Below, one piece after another: positions 48,288 through 58,620 of a stretch of DNA of 64,000 nucleotides. How positions within the stretch are numbered: the stretch's first letter is position 1; each line of letters begins with the position of its first letter. The stretch is taken from assembly GCF_041734735.1 (NCBI RefSeq), contig NC_134878.1, positions 16,861,401 to 16,925,400 of the forward strand, written 5' to 3'. A program made the position numbers and the translations under genes. The notes under the pieces are model-generated. The model ran no database searches. It saw only the letters and a program-made list of their open reading frames with translations, and was not told the origin of the DNA. Source of the stretch: Babylonia areolata. Taxonomy: Eukaryota; Mollusca; Gastropoda; Neogastropoda; Buccinidae.

Positions 48288-48405
48288 TTAACTCTCTTTG
48301 TATGAACAACAAAAGAGGTGACGATGACAGCACTTCACTGCTGCTGCTATCATTTGGGGTCTCTATGGGAGGAAAGGAGAAGACTGGCCATCCAAAGTGA
48401 GTTAA
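48288..48405. mobile_element. Short TTAA-flanked MITE
   Basis: TTAA at 48,288-48,291 and 48,402-48,405. Ends CTCTCTTTGTATGAAC and GGCCATCCAAAGTGAG are diverged versions of those at 24,198. 118 bp. Confidence 0.65.
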
Positions 48406-48708
48406 TTCATGGTTGGACAAATGTACTTTTACTTTCAGTGGATTGCTTTGCTCTGTATGGTGAACCATTTTGTCACAAAAAAATCGTCCTCAGAAAATGG
48501 TACTTATCAAACAGATTTCATATAGCTTTTGTTCTGCTAAATGCACAATGTATCAACAATTTTGCAGTGTTTCACTGACATTTCTGTGATAATGATTGAT
48601 GTTGAGGGAGTAGGGGGGGAAAACAACAACAACAACAACAAAAACGGTGAAAAAAACAAACTATCTGACACAGGGATAAGTGATTCTTTTATATAATTTT
48701 TGGGGTTG

Positions 48709-48747
48709 GGGGGGGGGGGGGGGGGGGGGGGTGGGGGGGGGGGGGGG
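48709..48747. repeat. Poly-G tract
   Basis: About 38 bases, nearly all G; a weak point for assembly and PCR. Confidence 0.95.
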
Positions 48748-48773
48748 TAGTTTTATTATGTGTTTAGGGAACC

Positions 48774-49270
48774 AAACAATTCACACATTTTAGTGCAGGT
48801 TGCACAGGTTTAGGCCTAGGTTGTGGCAGTGTGTTTCTCACACTTTTTCAAAAGGAGCCAAACAATTCACACATTTTAGTGCAGGTTGCACAGGTTTAGG
48901 CCTAGGTTGTGGTAGTGTGTTTCTCACACTTTTTCAAAAGGAACCAAACAATTCACACATTTTAGTGCAGGTTGCACAGGTTTAGGCCTAGGTTGTGGCG
49001 GTGTGTTTCTCACACTTTTTCAAAAGGAACCAAACAATTCACACATTTTAGTGCAGGTTGCACAGGTTTAGGCCTAGGTTGTGGCGGTGTGTTTCTCACA
49101 CTTTTTCAAAAGGAACCAAACAATTCACACATTTTAGTGCAGGTTGCACAGGTTTAGGCCTAGGTTGTGGCAGTGTGTTTCTCACACTTTTTCAAAAGGA
49201 ACCAAACAATTCACACATTTTAGTGCAGGTCTAACCTCGGTTGTGGCAGTGTGTTTCTCACACTTTTTCA
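48774..49270. repeat. 86-bp tandem array, about 5.7 units
   Basis: Very uniform units containing CAAACAATTCACACATTTTA, GCACAGGTTTAGGCCTAGG and TGTGTTTCTCACAC. Units differ at only one or two positions by eye, so it is young or homogenised. A shortened last unit ends the array. Confidence 0.95.
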
Positions 49271-49894
49271 AAAGAAATGCAGTTCTAAATTTGACACAAG
49301 TCATGCAGCGATGGTAGCAGTGGTTACAGCTATCTTTGAATTGATTTAACATGGCCCCAAACAATCTTCTCACCCAGTTTTGAAATGTTTCGTAAAATAA
49401 CATTGTGAGAAGCTGCTACTTGGGCTTTATTTTCTCCTGTGAAAGGCTCTTGATTGTCTCTTGGTTTTGCATTGTATGTCTAAGGAGTCCTTCATTGGCC
49501 ATCATGATTAATGGTATTGTTTGTTCTTGTTTCTGGTATAAGTGAAATCAGCGCTCCACATGGAGGATCTTGGCAACGTCAGAGAAGTGTTTGGAGGCTT
49601 TGTTAACTGTTTATCTCTTCATCTTCAAATGCATGTAGCGTTATGTTCTGAGGAAGATGGCAAATGACTTCCAAACTGGGTTTAGAATGGTAAACATTTT
49701 CTGTGCCTTCCACACTGTGGGGATGCGGGGGGGTCTTTCAGTATAAATAGCATCCCTGCCTTCTGGAAATTCTGTGCTAGAAATTTCCTCTTTTCTATCA
49801 CTCTCTTTGTTTATGCCTTTTTTCTTTCTTCACTGTTGTCTCCTTTTTCTGCTTTCCCAGTCTATTCCTAAACACACTTGTCTGAAACATACCC

Positions 49895-50650
49895 CCACCA
49901 CCTGAAAATATATACAGACAGTTCTGTTCTGGATATGCAATTCCTGCTTTGAAAATTGATAAGTCATATCATATTGGAAAGGGCTTCTCAATTTTTACAG
50001 CTGAATTAATTGCCATCCTTATGGCATTAACATATCTAATTGATCTGCCCCTAAACTTGATTAATGTTTTATTTTGTGTCGATTCAAGATCAGTTCTGCA
50101 GTCTATCAAATCAGGTTGTACGAACATTAATTATAATATCATTTTTGAAATAAGATTTTTGATTCACTGTATTCAAATGAGAGGAACTAATATTGGAATG
50201 TGCTGGATTCCCTCACACTGTGGGTTTTTCTCTAATGAACGTGCAGATCATCTTGCAAAGCTTGGAGCTAAAAACGCTTTAATGCAATTGAACTTCCTCA
50301 TCGTTTATCATCATCTGAAATGTGTAATATTGTTGAAAGAAATATGCAAAATTCCTTTCTGTTTTTAGAAGTTAACACTTCTGCCTTATTAAATGCTAAA
50401 AGAACTGGCAGGGCTGTTAAGAGCATGGCATTTAGGTTATTACTAAATGCCCCATACACAAAATATCGTGAAAATATTGAATGCATTTGCAAGGGACGTT
50501 TAACGGTAGAGCACGTTTTAACCTGCTGTTTAGTAATGAAACCTTTTTTGCCTCCAGAAATTACGGAACACGTGCTGCCAGTTTCAAATGTTAACATTTT
50601 TTGGAAAAAAGTTATATATTTCAAACTATTCTTTATTAAAGTTAGCTAGT
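49895..50650 (+). mobile_element. LINE 3' part with RNase H domain
   Basis: Reads SIFTAELIAILMALTYL, VLFCVDSRSVLQSI and WIPSHCGFFSNERADHLAKL: the E, D and D of an RNase HI domain, with a YTDSS-like first motif just upstream in another frame. A second piece ends CICKGRLTVEHVLTCC, the zinc-binding C-terminus. RNase H places it in the I/R1/LOA superfamily of non-LTR elements. 5'-truncated, with at least two frame changes. Confidence 0.88.
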
Positions 50651-51047
50651 TATGTGTTAAATAGTCCAGTTGGTTGTTTATTGTAGGTCCCCACATGAAC
50701 CTCTTTTCAAAAAATAATCTCCAGAAGTAGTGCATACTTTTTTTCTTTTTTTTTCTTAATCCCACTTCCCCCGTCCCGCCTCTCACAAACACCCTTCCAA
50801 TATTATGTTTTTTCCTTCTCCAATCACAGACACTCACCCTCTCCATTTTAGATTTTGTACTCTATCTTTTCCACATTCTGTTCTCTCTCTCTCTCTCACT
50901 GTCTGTCTGTCTGTCTCTCTCTCTCTCCCTTTCTTAGCCCCCTCCCCCTTGACCCCCATCCCCCCCACCTCAACCGCCCCCCTTTTCATTCGAATATACA
51001 GAAATGTCGAGTTCTAATTAATACTAACAATCATCATTATGATAGGA
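50651..51047. other. Pyrimidine-rich intergenic DNA
   Basis: CT- and C-rich plus strand with TCTGTCTG repeats (50,880-50,930). No gene. Confidence 0.6.
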
Positions 51048-51172
51048 ATCAGTGCCTGATGGGTTAAGAGTGAAGATTTTCCCAATCTTCCAGGGCAACA
51101 GATGTGCAGACCTGCTAGTGCCTGAACCGCTTTTGTGTGTGTGTGTGTATATATATATACATACATATACAT

Positions 51173-51385
51173 ATACAATAGTCAGTCATGTCCGACTATG
51201 ACCATCAGAACAGCAGAGAAGGCAACTGCTGTTCAGACTATTTGGGCTAGAATTTGATTATAGTGTCTTGCCCAAGTTATATCCCCCACTCTCTCGGCCA
51301 AGAGGGTTTTAGGACAGTCGGCGTTGGGATGGTTCCCAAAGGCCAGCTAGCCCCCAAGGCTGCAGCACTAAGAGCCAGTGCAACT
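51173..51385 (-). repeat. Repeat family C copy
   Basis: GACTATGACCATCAGAACAG and GGGTTTTAGGACAGTCGGCG, next to a TG/TA tract, inside the family D SINE. Confidence 0.85.
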
Positions 51386-51642
51386 TCACAAAAGACTAAG
51401 CTGTAAATGATTTCCCATTGACTGGAGAAACCATTGATAATATAGCTCTCACTCTGCTGTTAGCCCAAATGTAAACTTATGTCAGTCTGTGATACAAGCC
51501 GAGTGTTGGGCTTGTGTGTATACACATGCTAAAGATCAAATACACACAAGATCCCATACTTATTGTCAGCGTTTGGTGGGTTATCAAGACAAGAACATAC
51601 ATGGCATGCAACCCCCACCCCCCAAGAAATGGAGTATAACTG

Positions 51643-52351
51643 CAAAGATGCCAACTGTTATGATTTCGCCGTATTTTGTTGCAATCCATCACAGTTTATT
51701 CCAATGTTACGCCAACGTCAAAATTGTTCAAATGAGTTCATTTTCGACTACATAGCATGGTCACATGTTTTCCTGTCGTAACATTACCCAGACGCTTTAG
51801 ACCTATGGATCATGAGGCCAGGGCAGTCACAACTAACCTTGGTCTCAAGTAATGATGCTTGGCTTATCGCGTGTGTGTTCACATTGAAACGGCATTGAGT
51901 GGACCAATCAGCTTAATCGTTTGCCTGAACAAGAGAGAACATGGCTTTATCAAGTTGGGTCTTGGTCAAACAGAGTCTGTGCCCGATGGATTAAGCTATG
52001 GAGTGCAAGGAAGGAACAAGTGGCTCAGAACACAGAAAGTCAGTCTTGGATTCCGATTGTGAGAAACAAAACGAACAAAGACCAGGGAAGCGGCACAGTG
52101 TGACTTTCACAGGTCTGCCAGCTGTAAAGAAGCAGTGGCAGGAACAGAAGTTTCACCAAACGCACACTGAAAAACATCAGTGCATCATGCCCTCCATTTT
52201 GGGGAACTCGCATGCTCGTTGTATGCCTTGTAGATAAAATGTATGTTTGCTGATGTGGCTCGTAGTCTGAGTGTTTCTACTAAATTCAAAATGTTCCTGC
52301 AAAAATTTCCTGATTGTTCCTACAAACACCTGACAGGGGTTGGCATCTCTG
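51643..52351 (+). mobile_element. hAT-like non-autonomous element, 709 bp
   Basis: 13-bp inverted ends CAAAGATGCCAAC and GTTGGCATCTCTG (12 of 13 match) flanked by TAACTG on both sides, within a SINE. Near the right end a frame reads KQWQEQKF, PSILGNSHARCMPCR, like the N-terminal W-x-K-F and C-x-x-C block of hAT-related ZNF862-type proteins. The visible duplication is 6 bp, not the 8 expected for hAT, so the family call is tentative. Confidence 0.65.
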
Positions 52352-53331
52352 TAACTGCCTGTATGGTGGTAAAAATAGTCATACAAGTAAAAGACCACTT
52401 GCATATTATGTGTGAACATGGGAGTCGCAGCCCATGTGTTTAACAAAGAAGCAGCCGTACCAGCATGTGAGTCTTACTGAGCAGATGTGATCTCTTTGGT
52501 CTTTTTTAACCTGTGATGTGTGGTTATATGGACGATTCCCTTCACAGCAGTCCAGCAACCAGTGGTGTTCCTGCTGGAAAATGGAACTGGACAGGACACA
52601 TCTTGTGGGGTTACGTTTGTGTTTCATTCTTTCTTGTTTCTCTATTTCATGGCATAATCTTAGTTTCACACATTCTGACACCCTACACTTTGTGGGAAAA
52701 TGAATGATATCCACCAGTTAAGATGGTAGAGAATTAAAAAGCTAAGAATGTAGAAAGTTTAAAAGAGTATGATGGTCTATTTAAAATGCTTGTGTGTTTT
52801 TTTGGGGTTTTTTGGGGTGGGGGTAGGGGGGGGTTGTTGTTGTTGTTTTTGTTTTGTTGTTTTTTTGTCAGTGTTCAATTAAAAAAAAAAAAAAAGAAAA
52901 TACATAAGTTACAGATTCTAAAGGAAAGGTGTCATAAGATAAATGAAAATGTGTTTCCCTCTGGGTTGTTTAAAAATGCAGTACCTGTAATATTGGAAAT
53001 CCAGCAAATTCCATGAAGATGATGATATACTGAAAAATAAAGATAAACAAAAGGCTGTAGACAGTTTGAGCTGTGATGCTGTTTTGGACACTACCTTCTC
53101 CACAATATTTTCTCTCATTCTTTTCACAAGTTTTACACACCACTCCCATGCTGTAAAATACTAAGTACATAGTTTTAACTATGTAGGAAAAATGTTTATT
53201 TGTTTTTACAAACTCAAAGGTAAAATAATGAACTGTGTCAGGCTTCAAAACTAAATCAAGTTTTAATGAATATTCTCATGACGTTTTGCAGGCGTACTTG
53301 TTGTTTTACAAGATTCTTCTCATAGTGGATT

Positions 53332-53392
53332 CTCAAGACCTGACCAGTTCTTTGGGGCTACATGTTGGTCAGACATCTGCTCTGGAATCCTT
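53332..53392 (+). repeat. SINE family A fragment
   Basis: Weak match: GACCTGACCAGTTCTTTGGG, GGTCAGACATCTGCTCTGG. Confidence 0.4.
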
Positions 53393-53935
53393 AATCCAAC
53401 CTTTTTTTTTTCTCTCTTTAAAAAAAAAAAATTCTTGTAAAGCAGGTATATGAATTAGTCTGCATGCTTTTGCACCATGAAACTGGGTGGATTCATCCTT
53501 GTGAAATCTGAGCTAGGAAGATGGTATTGCCTCAATCAATGGTCAAATTCTCATGGAGGAGATAGAAGCCACAAGTGCAGTGTTGAACATGAGAGAGAGA
53601 GGACATTCTAGGCAAGTGCTGTGCTCGTTTTGAATTCCACATCAGAATGCTGCCTGATGGGTAGTTTTGCTGGTATAAAAGGTATCATCACCTTATGGAA
53701 ATTATGCAAATTTCTCCTCATTTACATTCTGATTTTTCTACCTTCTGTGTGGATTTTTTTGGCGTGTGTGTGTGTATGTTTTTTGTTGTTTTGTTGTTGT
53801 TTTTCCTTAATTCCTTGTTTCTGCCCTCTGGTTTAACCATGCGTGTTTTAGAATCTTTTTAGATAACCTAGCATATGTGAGTTTATCATTTTTTCTTCCT
53901 TTTTTTTTTTTTTAAATGATGACTGCCCTTTTCAT

Positions 53936-54190
53936 GGAGGTGCCATGGTAGAATTGGTTTGGAGTTGGATTTCTAACTCAGAGTTCACCGGTGTCTGAGG
54001 CCCCATTTTGGTATGGTGTTGCATCCTTGGGAAAGGCACTTTATTCTGAATTTCCTCACTCCTCCTACGGTTGGGGAAATTTAAAACATGGAAGGAGAGG
54101 ACTGGGCCCAGCCATCCTATGCAGAGCCCCAGACAGTGCATATGAAATCAGTGTCCTGATGGCTGTAAAAGGTTATGGAACCTTTAGCCT
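53936..54190 (+). repeat. SINE family B copy
   Basis: Shares GTCTGAGGCCCCATTTTGG and GGGAAAGGCACTTTATTCTG with 13,665. The start, TGCCATGGTAGAATTGG, could be a worn tRNA-like head. Confidence 0.7.
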
Positions 54191-54707
54191 TCACCTTTTT
54201 AACGTTTTATATAATCTCTCTTGGACATGTGTGTATGTAAGCAACAGACGGTGTAAAATGGCACTGCACTGAGTGATAAATAGAAATGATAAACTTGTCC
54301 AATTTAGTGTTTCAATTTCACTTTCAGATTGTTTGTGCGAGATTTGTATGCTGTTATTGGATATCATGTACAGGCTTGATTGTTTTGACTGCAATTTGAC
54401 AAATGCTTTTAAGACAACACACCCTGCAGTGGTCCTGTGGGCTAACTGGTTCACCAGTGCTGCTTTTCTTACTGTGCAAAATTATTAAACTACAACAGAA
54501 CTGAGAGTAAACTCTGAAGCTAAAAAGATATTCTGTCTTCAGATAGTCCTTTATAACCATGTCTCATTTTTTTTGTCTTTTTTCTTCTTTTTTTTTTATA
54601 AAGTGTTTCTCTGTAGTTGGCAATTAGGATTCAGATGCCTGAAGTCTTTAACGGTATGGTGACCCTGTCAGTATGTTGCCTCCCTTATTAAGACACATGT
54701 TTGATTG

Positions 54708-54728
54708 GGGGGGGGGGGGGGGGGGGGG
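54708..54728. repeat. Poly-G tract
   Basis: 21 G. Confidence 0.95.
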
Positions 54729-55060
54729 TATGATCTTGCATTGGAGGTGTTGAAATTTACTTTAGAAACTCTCTGTAGACTTTAAATTACAGATCATTAT
54801 TGTCTGACGTTGAGGTTTTTGTTTCAGCCTCGAGAGATGACCTGTTAACCATTACTGTTATGTTTTGTTTCATTGTTTTGATTCATTCTGCCATATCTTG
54901 TGGCATAAGCTTGGTGATGTGTTTTTTTCTCTCTCTCAAATTGTTTATATGTTCTTAAGACAATTGCAGTGTGCTTTCTTTTCTTTTGTACTTGACTGAG
55001 TAGTCACGAGTTAAAAATCAGTGTCATCATTATCAAGTGCAGCTGACAACTCTGGAGACA

Positions 55061-55216
55061 CTGTTACTGTTGCTAGTTTAAACACACTTTACAGAATATG
55101 CAAACAGTAACCCTTGATACTATTTTATCGGTTTTGATTACTGTTGCTAGTTGAAACACACTTTTACAGAATATGCAAACAGTAACCCCTGATACTATTT
55201 TATCTGTTTTGATTAT
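55061..55216. repeat. Two-copy 78-bp tandem duplication
   Basis: Both copies contain GAATATGCAAACAGTAACCC and TGATACTATTTTATC with few differences. Confidence 0.9.
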
Positions 55217-56999
55217 TTTTCCATTCATTAGCTCATTTCACTTTCATCACTTTGAAACTAATGATGCATTAAAATCAGAAAATGTTGGATCTTCTTTCTT
55301 TCCCATTTCACTGTCTTCTCATACTTCACCTGTTCTGAAACTTTTGCAGTGTTGAATTCAGTTCAAGGTCTTTATATGTATATGAACACAAGAAAATGTA
55401 GACAACTCTGTATCTTCCTTTCTTATTTTGTTATATGTTCTGATATGAACTGCTTCACCAAGTGCACAACAAGAACAAATAAAGCAGATCTTACATGACA
55501 GTTTCATTTGCTCACTTTCTGGCAAAACTGTCAAGGATGTTGTTTTTTTTACTCTTGCCAAACTGGTTGATGCTGAATGAATTACTCCAAAGGTTATTGC
55601 TGTCACATTTATTATGGTGCATTATATTTGTAAAGTTATTTTGTTGTCTGATAGTGGATGCATGTATTTTAATATTCAAGTGCTAACATGTTACTCATGA
55701 TTATTTTGAAGGCGAATAAAGAATTGAAATCATTAGTCTCATATGATCTGAAGCAGTTCTTTATATTCCTTCATTTTATCCTCATCAGGAAGGGTGTCAG
55801 AGTAGTGAGGGGGGACTTGTGACACAACTGTACACTCAGTCATAGAACTGTCTTCAACTGTTCAAGTTGAACGTTTTTGTTACAATACTGAAGCTATTTT
55901 TTTGTCTGTCAATATCTTCCATCCATGCTGTAGCAGGAAGCTGTGTTTGAAATAATGTTATTGATGTCCGTAGCTACTGTTTTTGATGTTGATAACATTT
56001 GGGGGAAATGTTAATATTGAGTACTAAGGTAACGGAGAGTGATGAAATGAGTTGAACAGTGTATAATAATCGGTGTTCATGAAAACTGTATTGAATTTGA
56101 TTACAAAGAAATTGTCACAACATATTTCTCTGTGTGAAATTCCTGCTGCTCTCCCTGGAGAGATCATGTCACCACAGTTCAGCACCACTCTTCTTTCTGC
56201 AACTAGTGCAAGTGTAATTGTTTTATTGTCATGACAAGCACATTGTCTCCACCCGTGTCTAGCCCCAAGGGCCATGATGCATTGGCTAACACTGTTCATT
56301 CAGCTGAAGCCAAGAACCCACAGCACAAATTGGTCTCTTTACGCAACAAAGGCTTTGTTGCAGTTCAGTTACTTACTTCAATGCTTTTTTGTGCTGAAAT
56401 TATGTCATAGGTAAAGTCAGTATTGTTAGATCTGGGATCTTTAGTTGAAGTACCAAAAATTCATCTGTATTACTTGTTAGCTGTATGTTTTACTTGCATG
56501 AAATGTTTTGTTTAAACACACATGTGGCCTCTGTCTATTTCTCTCAGTGGCACAACACACAAACACAATCTTACCATCCTATTCTCTCTTGTCATTCTTT
56601 CCCTCTCTCTCTCACACACACAGGCACAACTTAGTGCTTATTGTATAATTGAAAAACAGTATTGTTGACAACAAAGATATTACCAGCAGAGATTCAACAG
56701 TCTGGATGATTTTTTCCAGTGATAAAGTAAGCAAAAAATATTTTGTCTGTCTGTTGCATTCCTGCTTCAGTTGAGGAAGAATCAGACTGATTTTTGTTCT
56801 CCCATGGGTCAGGATACCACAGAGGCATTGACCATCCTCACGTTTTTATTTGTTTGGAATAGAGAAAACCAATCAGCTTCAGGAGGCTTCATCCCTATAC
56901 CTCCATCAGGGGTGTGGTCCCCTGGACCCCCATTGTGGATCTTCTGTTGCCTCCAGACCCCTGTCTTTCAGATCATCACAATTTCTTCATCACATGTCT
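55217..56999. other. Intergenic DNA, nothing recognised
   Basis: AATAAA at about 55,477 and 55,714. No exon-like frames. Confidence 0.5.
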
Positions 57000-57235
57000 G
57001 AACAAAGTGTATTTTTCTACAGAATTTTGCCAGGGACAAGTCTCTTGTTGCTGTGGGTTCTTTTGTGTTCACTGAGTGCTTACAGGGCCTCAGTTTATCA
57101 TGTCACATCCAGGCTACAATGTCTACTGGAGGGGAGAAATTTCTGAGTGTGTGATATCTGATTTGACCCCGCACACTTAGATTCTTTCGCTTCCTGGGTG
57201 TACGTATTACCACTCGCCCTCCTTGGAAGATTTAT
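57000..57235 (-). repeat. SINE family E copy
   Basis: CAGAATTTTGCCAGGGACAA, then CCTCAGTTTATCATGTCAC, with the worn tRNA-like head at the right end. Confidence 0.8.
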
Positions 57236-58080
57236 TCCATGTTCTATTTTTAGTTCTGAAGTAGGTTTATTGTTAACATAGTGACAGTCCTGATGTATCA
57301 CATTAGCAGTCAGCTGGGCTACAAACAGTACGATTTGATTTGATTTGGATATTCTTAAGTGTCATTTGTTTTGTATACAGGGAACAGCACTGGACTTGCG
57401 AGAGTATGTGCGAGATTGTACAAACTGTGACATTATTGTTTGCTGGAGTGAAGGGAAATGGTGAGAAAAAGGGATAGTGGCAACTGGGAAGGAGGGTAAG
57501 AAGAGAACTTGGTGTAGGCCTTCCTTTCTTTTGTCTACAGTTATATAGCTCAATCAACACAGTGCATCTGGCTTCCTTCAAGTAATGGCCAGGCTGCAGA
57601 CAATGCGTCCAAGGCTGTGTTCTGTCTCGCCAGCAAGTTATTTTTTCTTCTGTTTGCATTGATCTTTTACTTTTGTGGCTCAAACAGTTCCATTTTGCCT
57701 TAGCATTAGAATCAACTTATCTTTCATCAAATTTTATTGTAATGTTTATATATTTCTGTTCTCACGTAGGCTGGGATATTGAAACTGTGCTGGCCAATTG
57801 TGGTCTTGGCAAGATGTGTCATTCTGCCTTAAATGACTGCATTTTCGAGAGGTGAAGTTCCACTGTTTCCCAACCATCTGTCTACATCTACAGCCTCTTG
57901 TTTGCCCACCATTTGGAATGAGACTGATGAAACTGAAAGTAATATTTTTTTCAGGATGGAGGATACTGAAGGTTAACAGTTGCCTGATGCACCCAAAGTT
58001 CTCCAAGGCTGGATTTTAGTGTGGAAATAACCATCCCTTTTATTTATACAGTTGCTAGCTCATTTCTGGTGGTGATTGAA
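57236..58080. other. Intergenic DNA, nothing recognised
   Basis: Short open frames only, none conserved-looking. Confidence 0.5.
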
Positions 58081-58620
58081 GTGCAGACGCTCAGGTAAGA
58101 TGTTCAACACTGGGACTCCAGGCCCACTCAACCATTTAGTTGCCAGTTTGACCCCAACTTTTCATCCAAGTCTGGAATTAGATATGGGTGGTTCCTGGTC
58201 AGTCACCTCCAGCTGCCTTTGGCAGACAGTGATGCAAGCAGAACAGAACTTTTCTGGCTACTAGGTCCACCTGGAGGCCTAGGTCCTGACCTGAATCACA
58301 CACCCTGTCTTCCCCAGGAACTCCTGGTATTGTGGGAAGGGGAAGGAGAAAGAATTCCTGGAAGCTCAGCCTTAGCTAGCTTCCCAGTGGTTGGCATCCT
58401 GGAAACCAGCCTCTCAAAACAGTGCCAGCAGTCTGCCATTCTGGGTCCAGTCCTCCACAGCCCTGAAGATGCCTCGGGAGACTGTCTGTCTGTAGATGTG
58501 TCTGTCAATTAGGTTTAGGAAGGTGTCCCCTATCCTCAGAGCCATTTCACCATTAGACCTTGGTGTCAACCTCCCTTTTAACACCACATCAACCATTTTC
58601 ATCAAATATTTGAGTGGTCA
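58081..58620. other. GC-richer block, unassigned
   Basis: Visibly richer in G and C than its flanks and open for 97 codons on plus (58,219-58,512: GPPGGLGPDLNHTPCLPQEL). No family recognised. Could be a worn repeat, a pseudogene or an exon of an unseen gene. Confidence 0.25.

Larger units (their letters stand above)
51048..52455 (+). repeat. SINE family D copy interrupted twice
   Basis: Pieces CAGACCTGCTAGTGCCTG (51,108), GTCAGCGTTTGGTGGGTTAT (51,568) and AACATGGGAGTCGCAGCCCA (52,416) follow the order of the 24,175 copy. A TG/TA tract with a family C copy, then a 709-bp element, interrupt it. Confidence 0.85.

Noticed and set aside
48774-49270. CRISPR-like direct repeats
   Set aside because: Contiguous 86-bp units without spacers in animal DNA; an ordinary tandem array.
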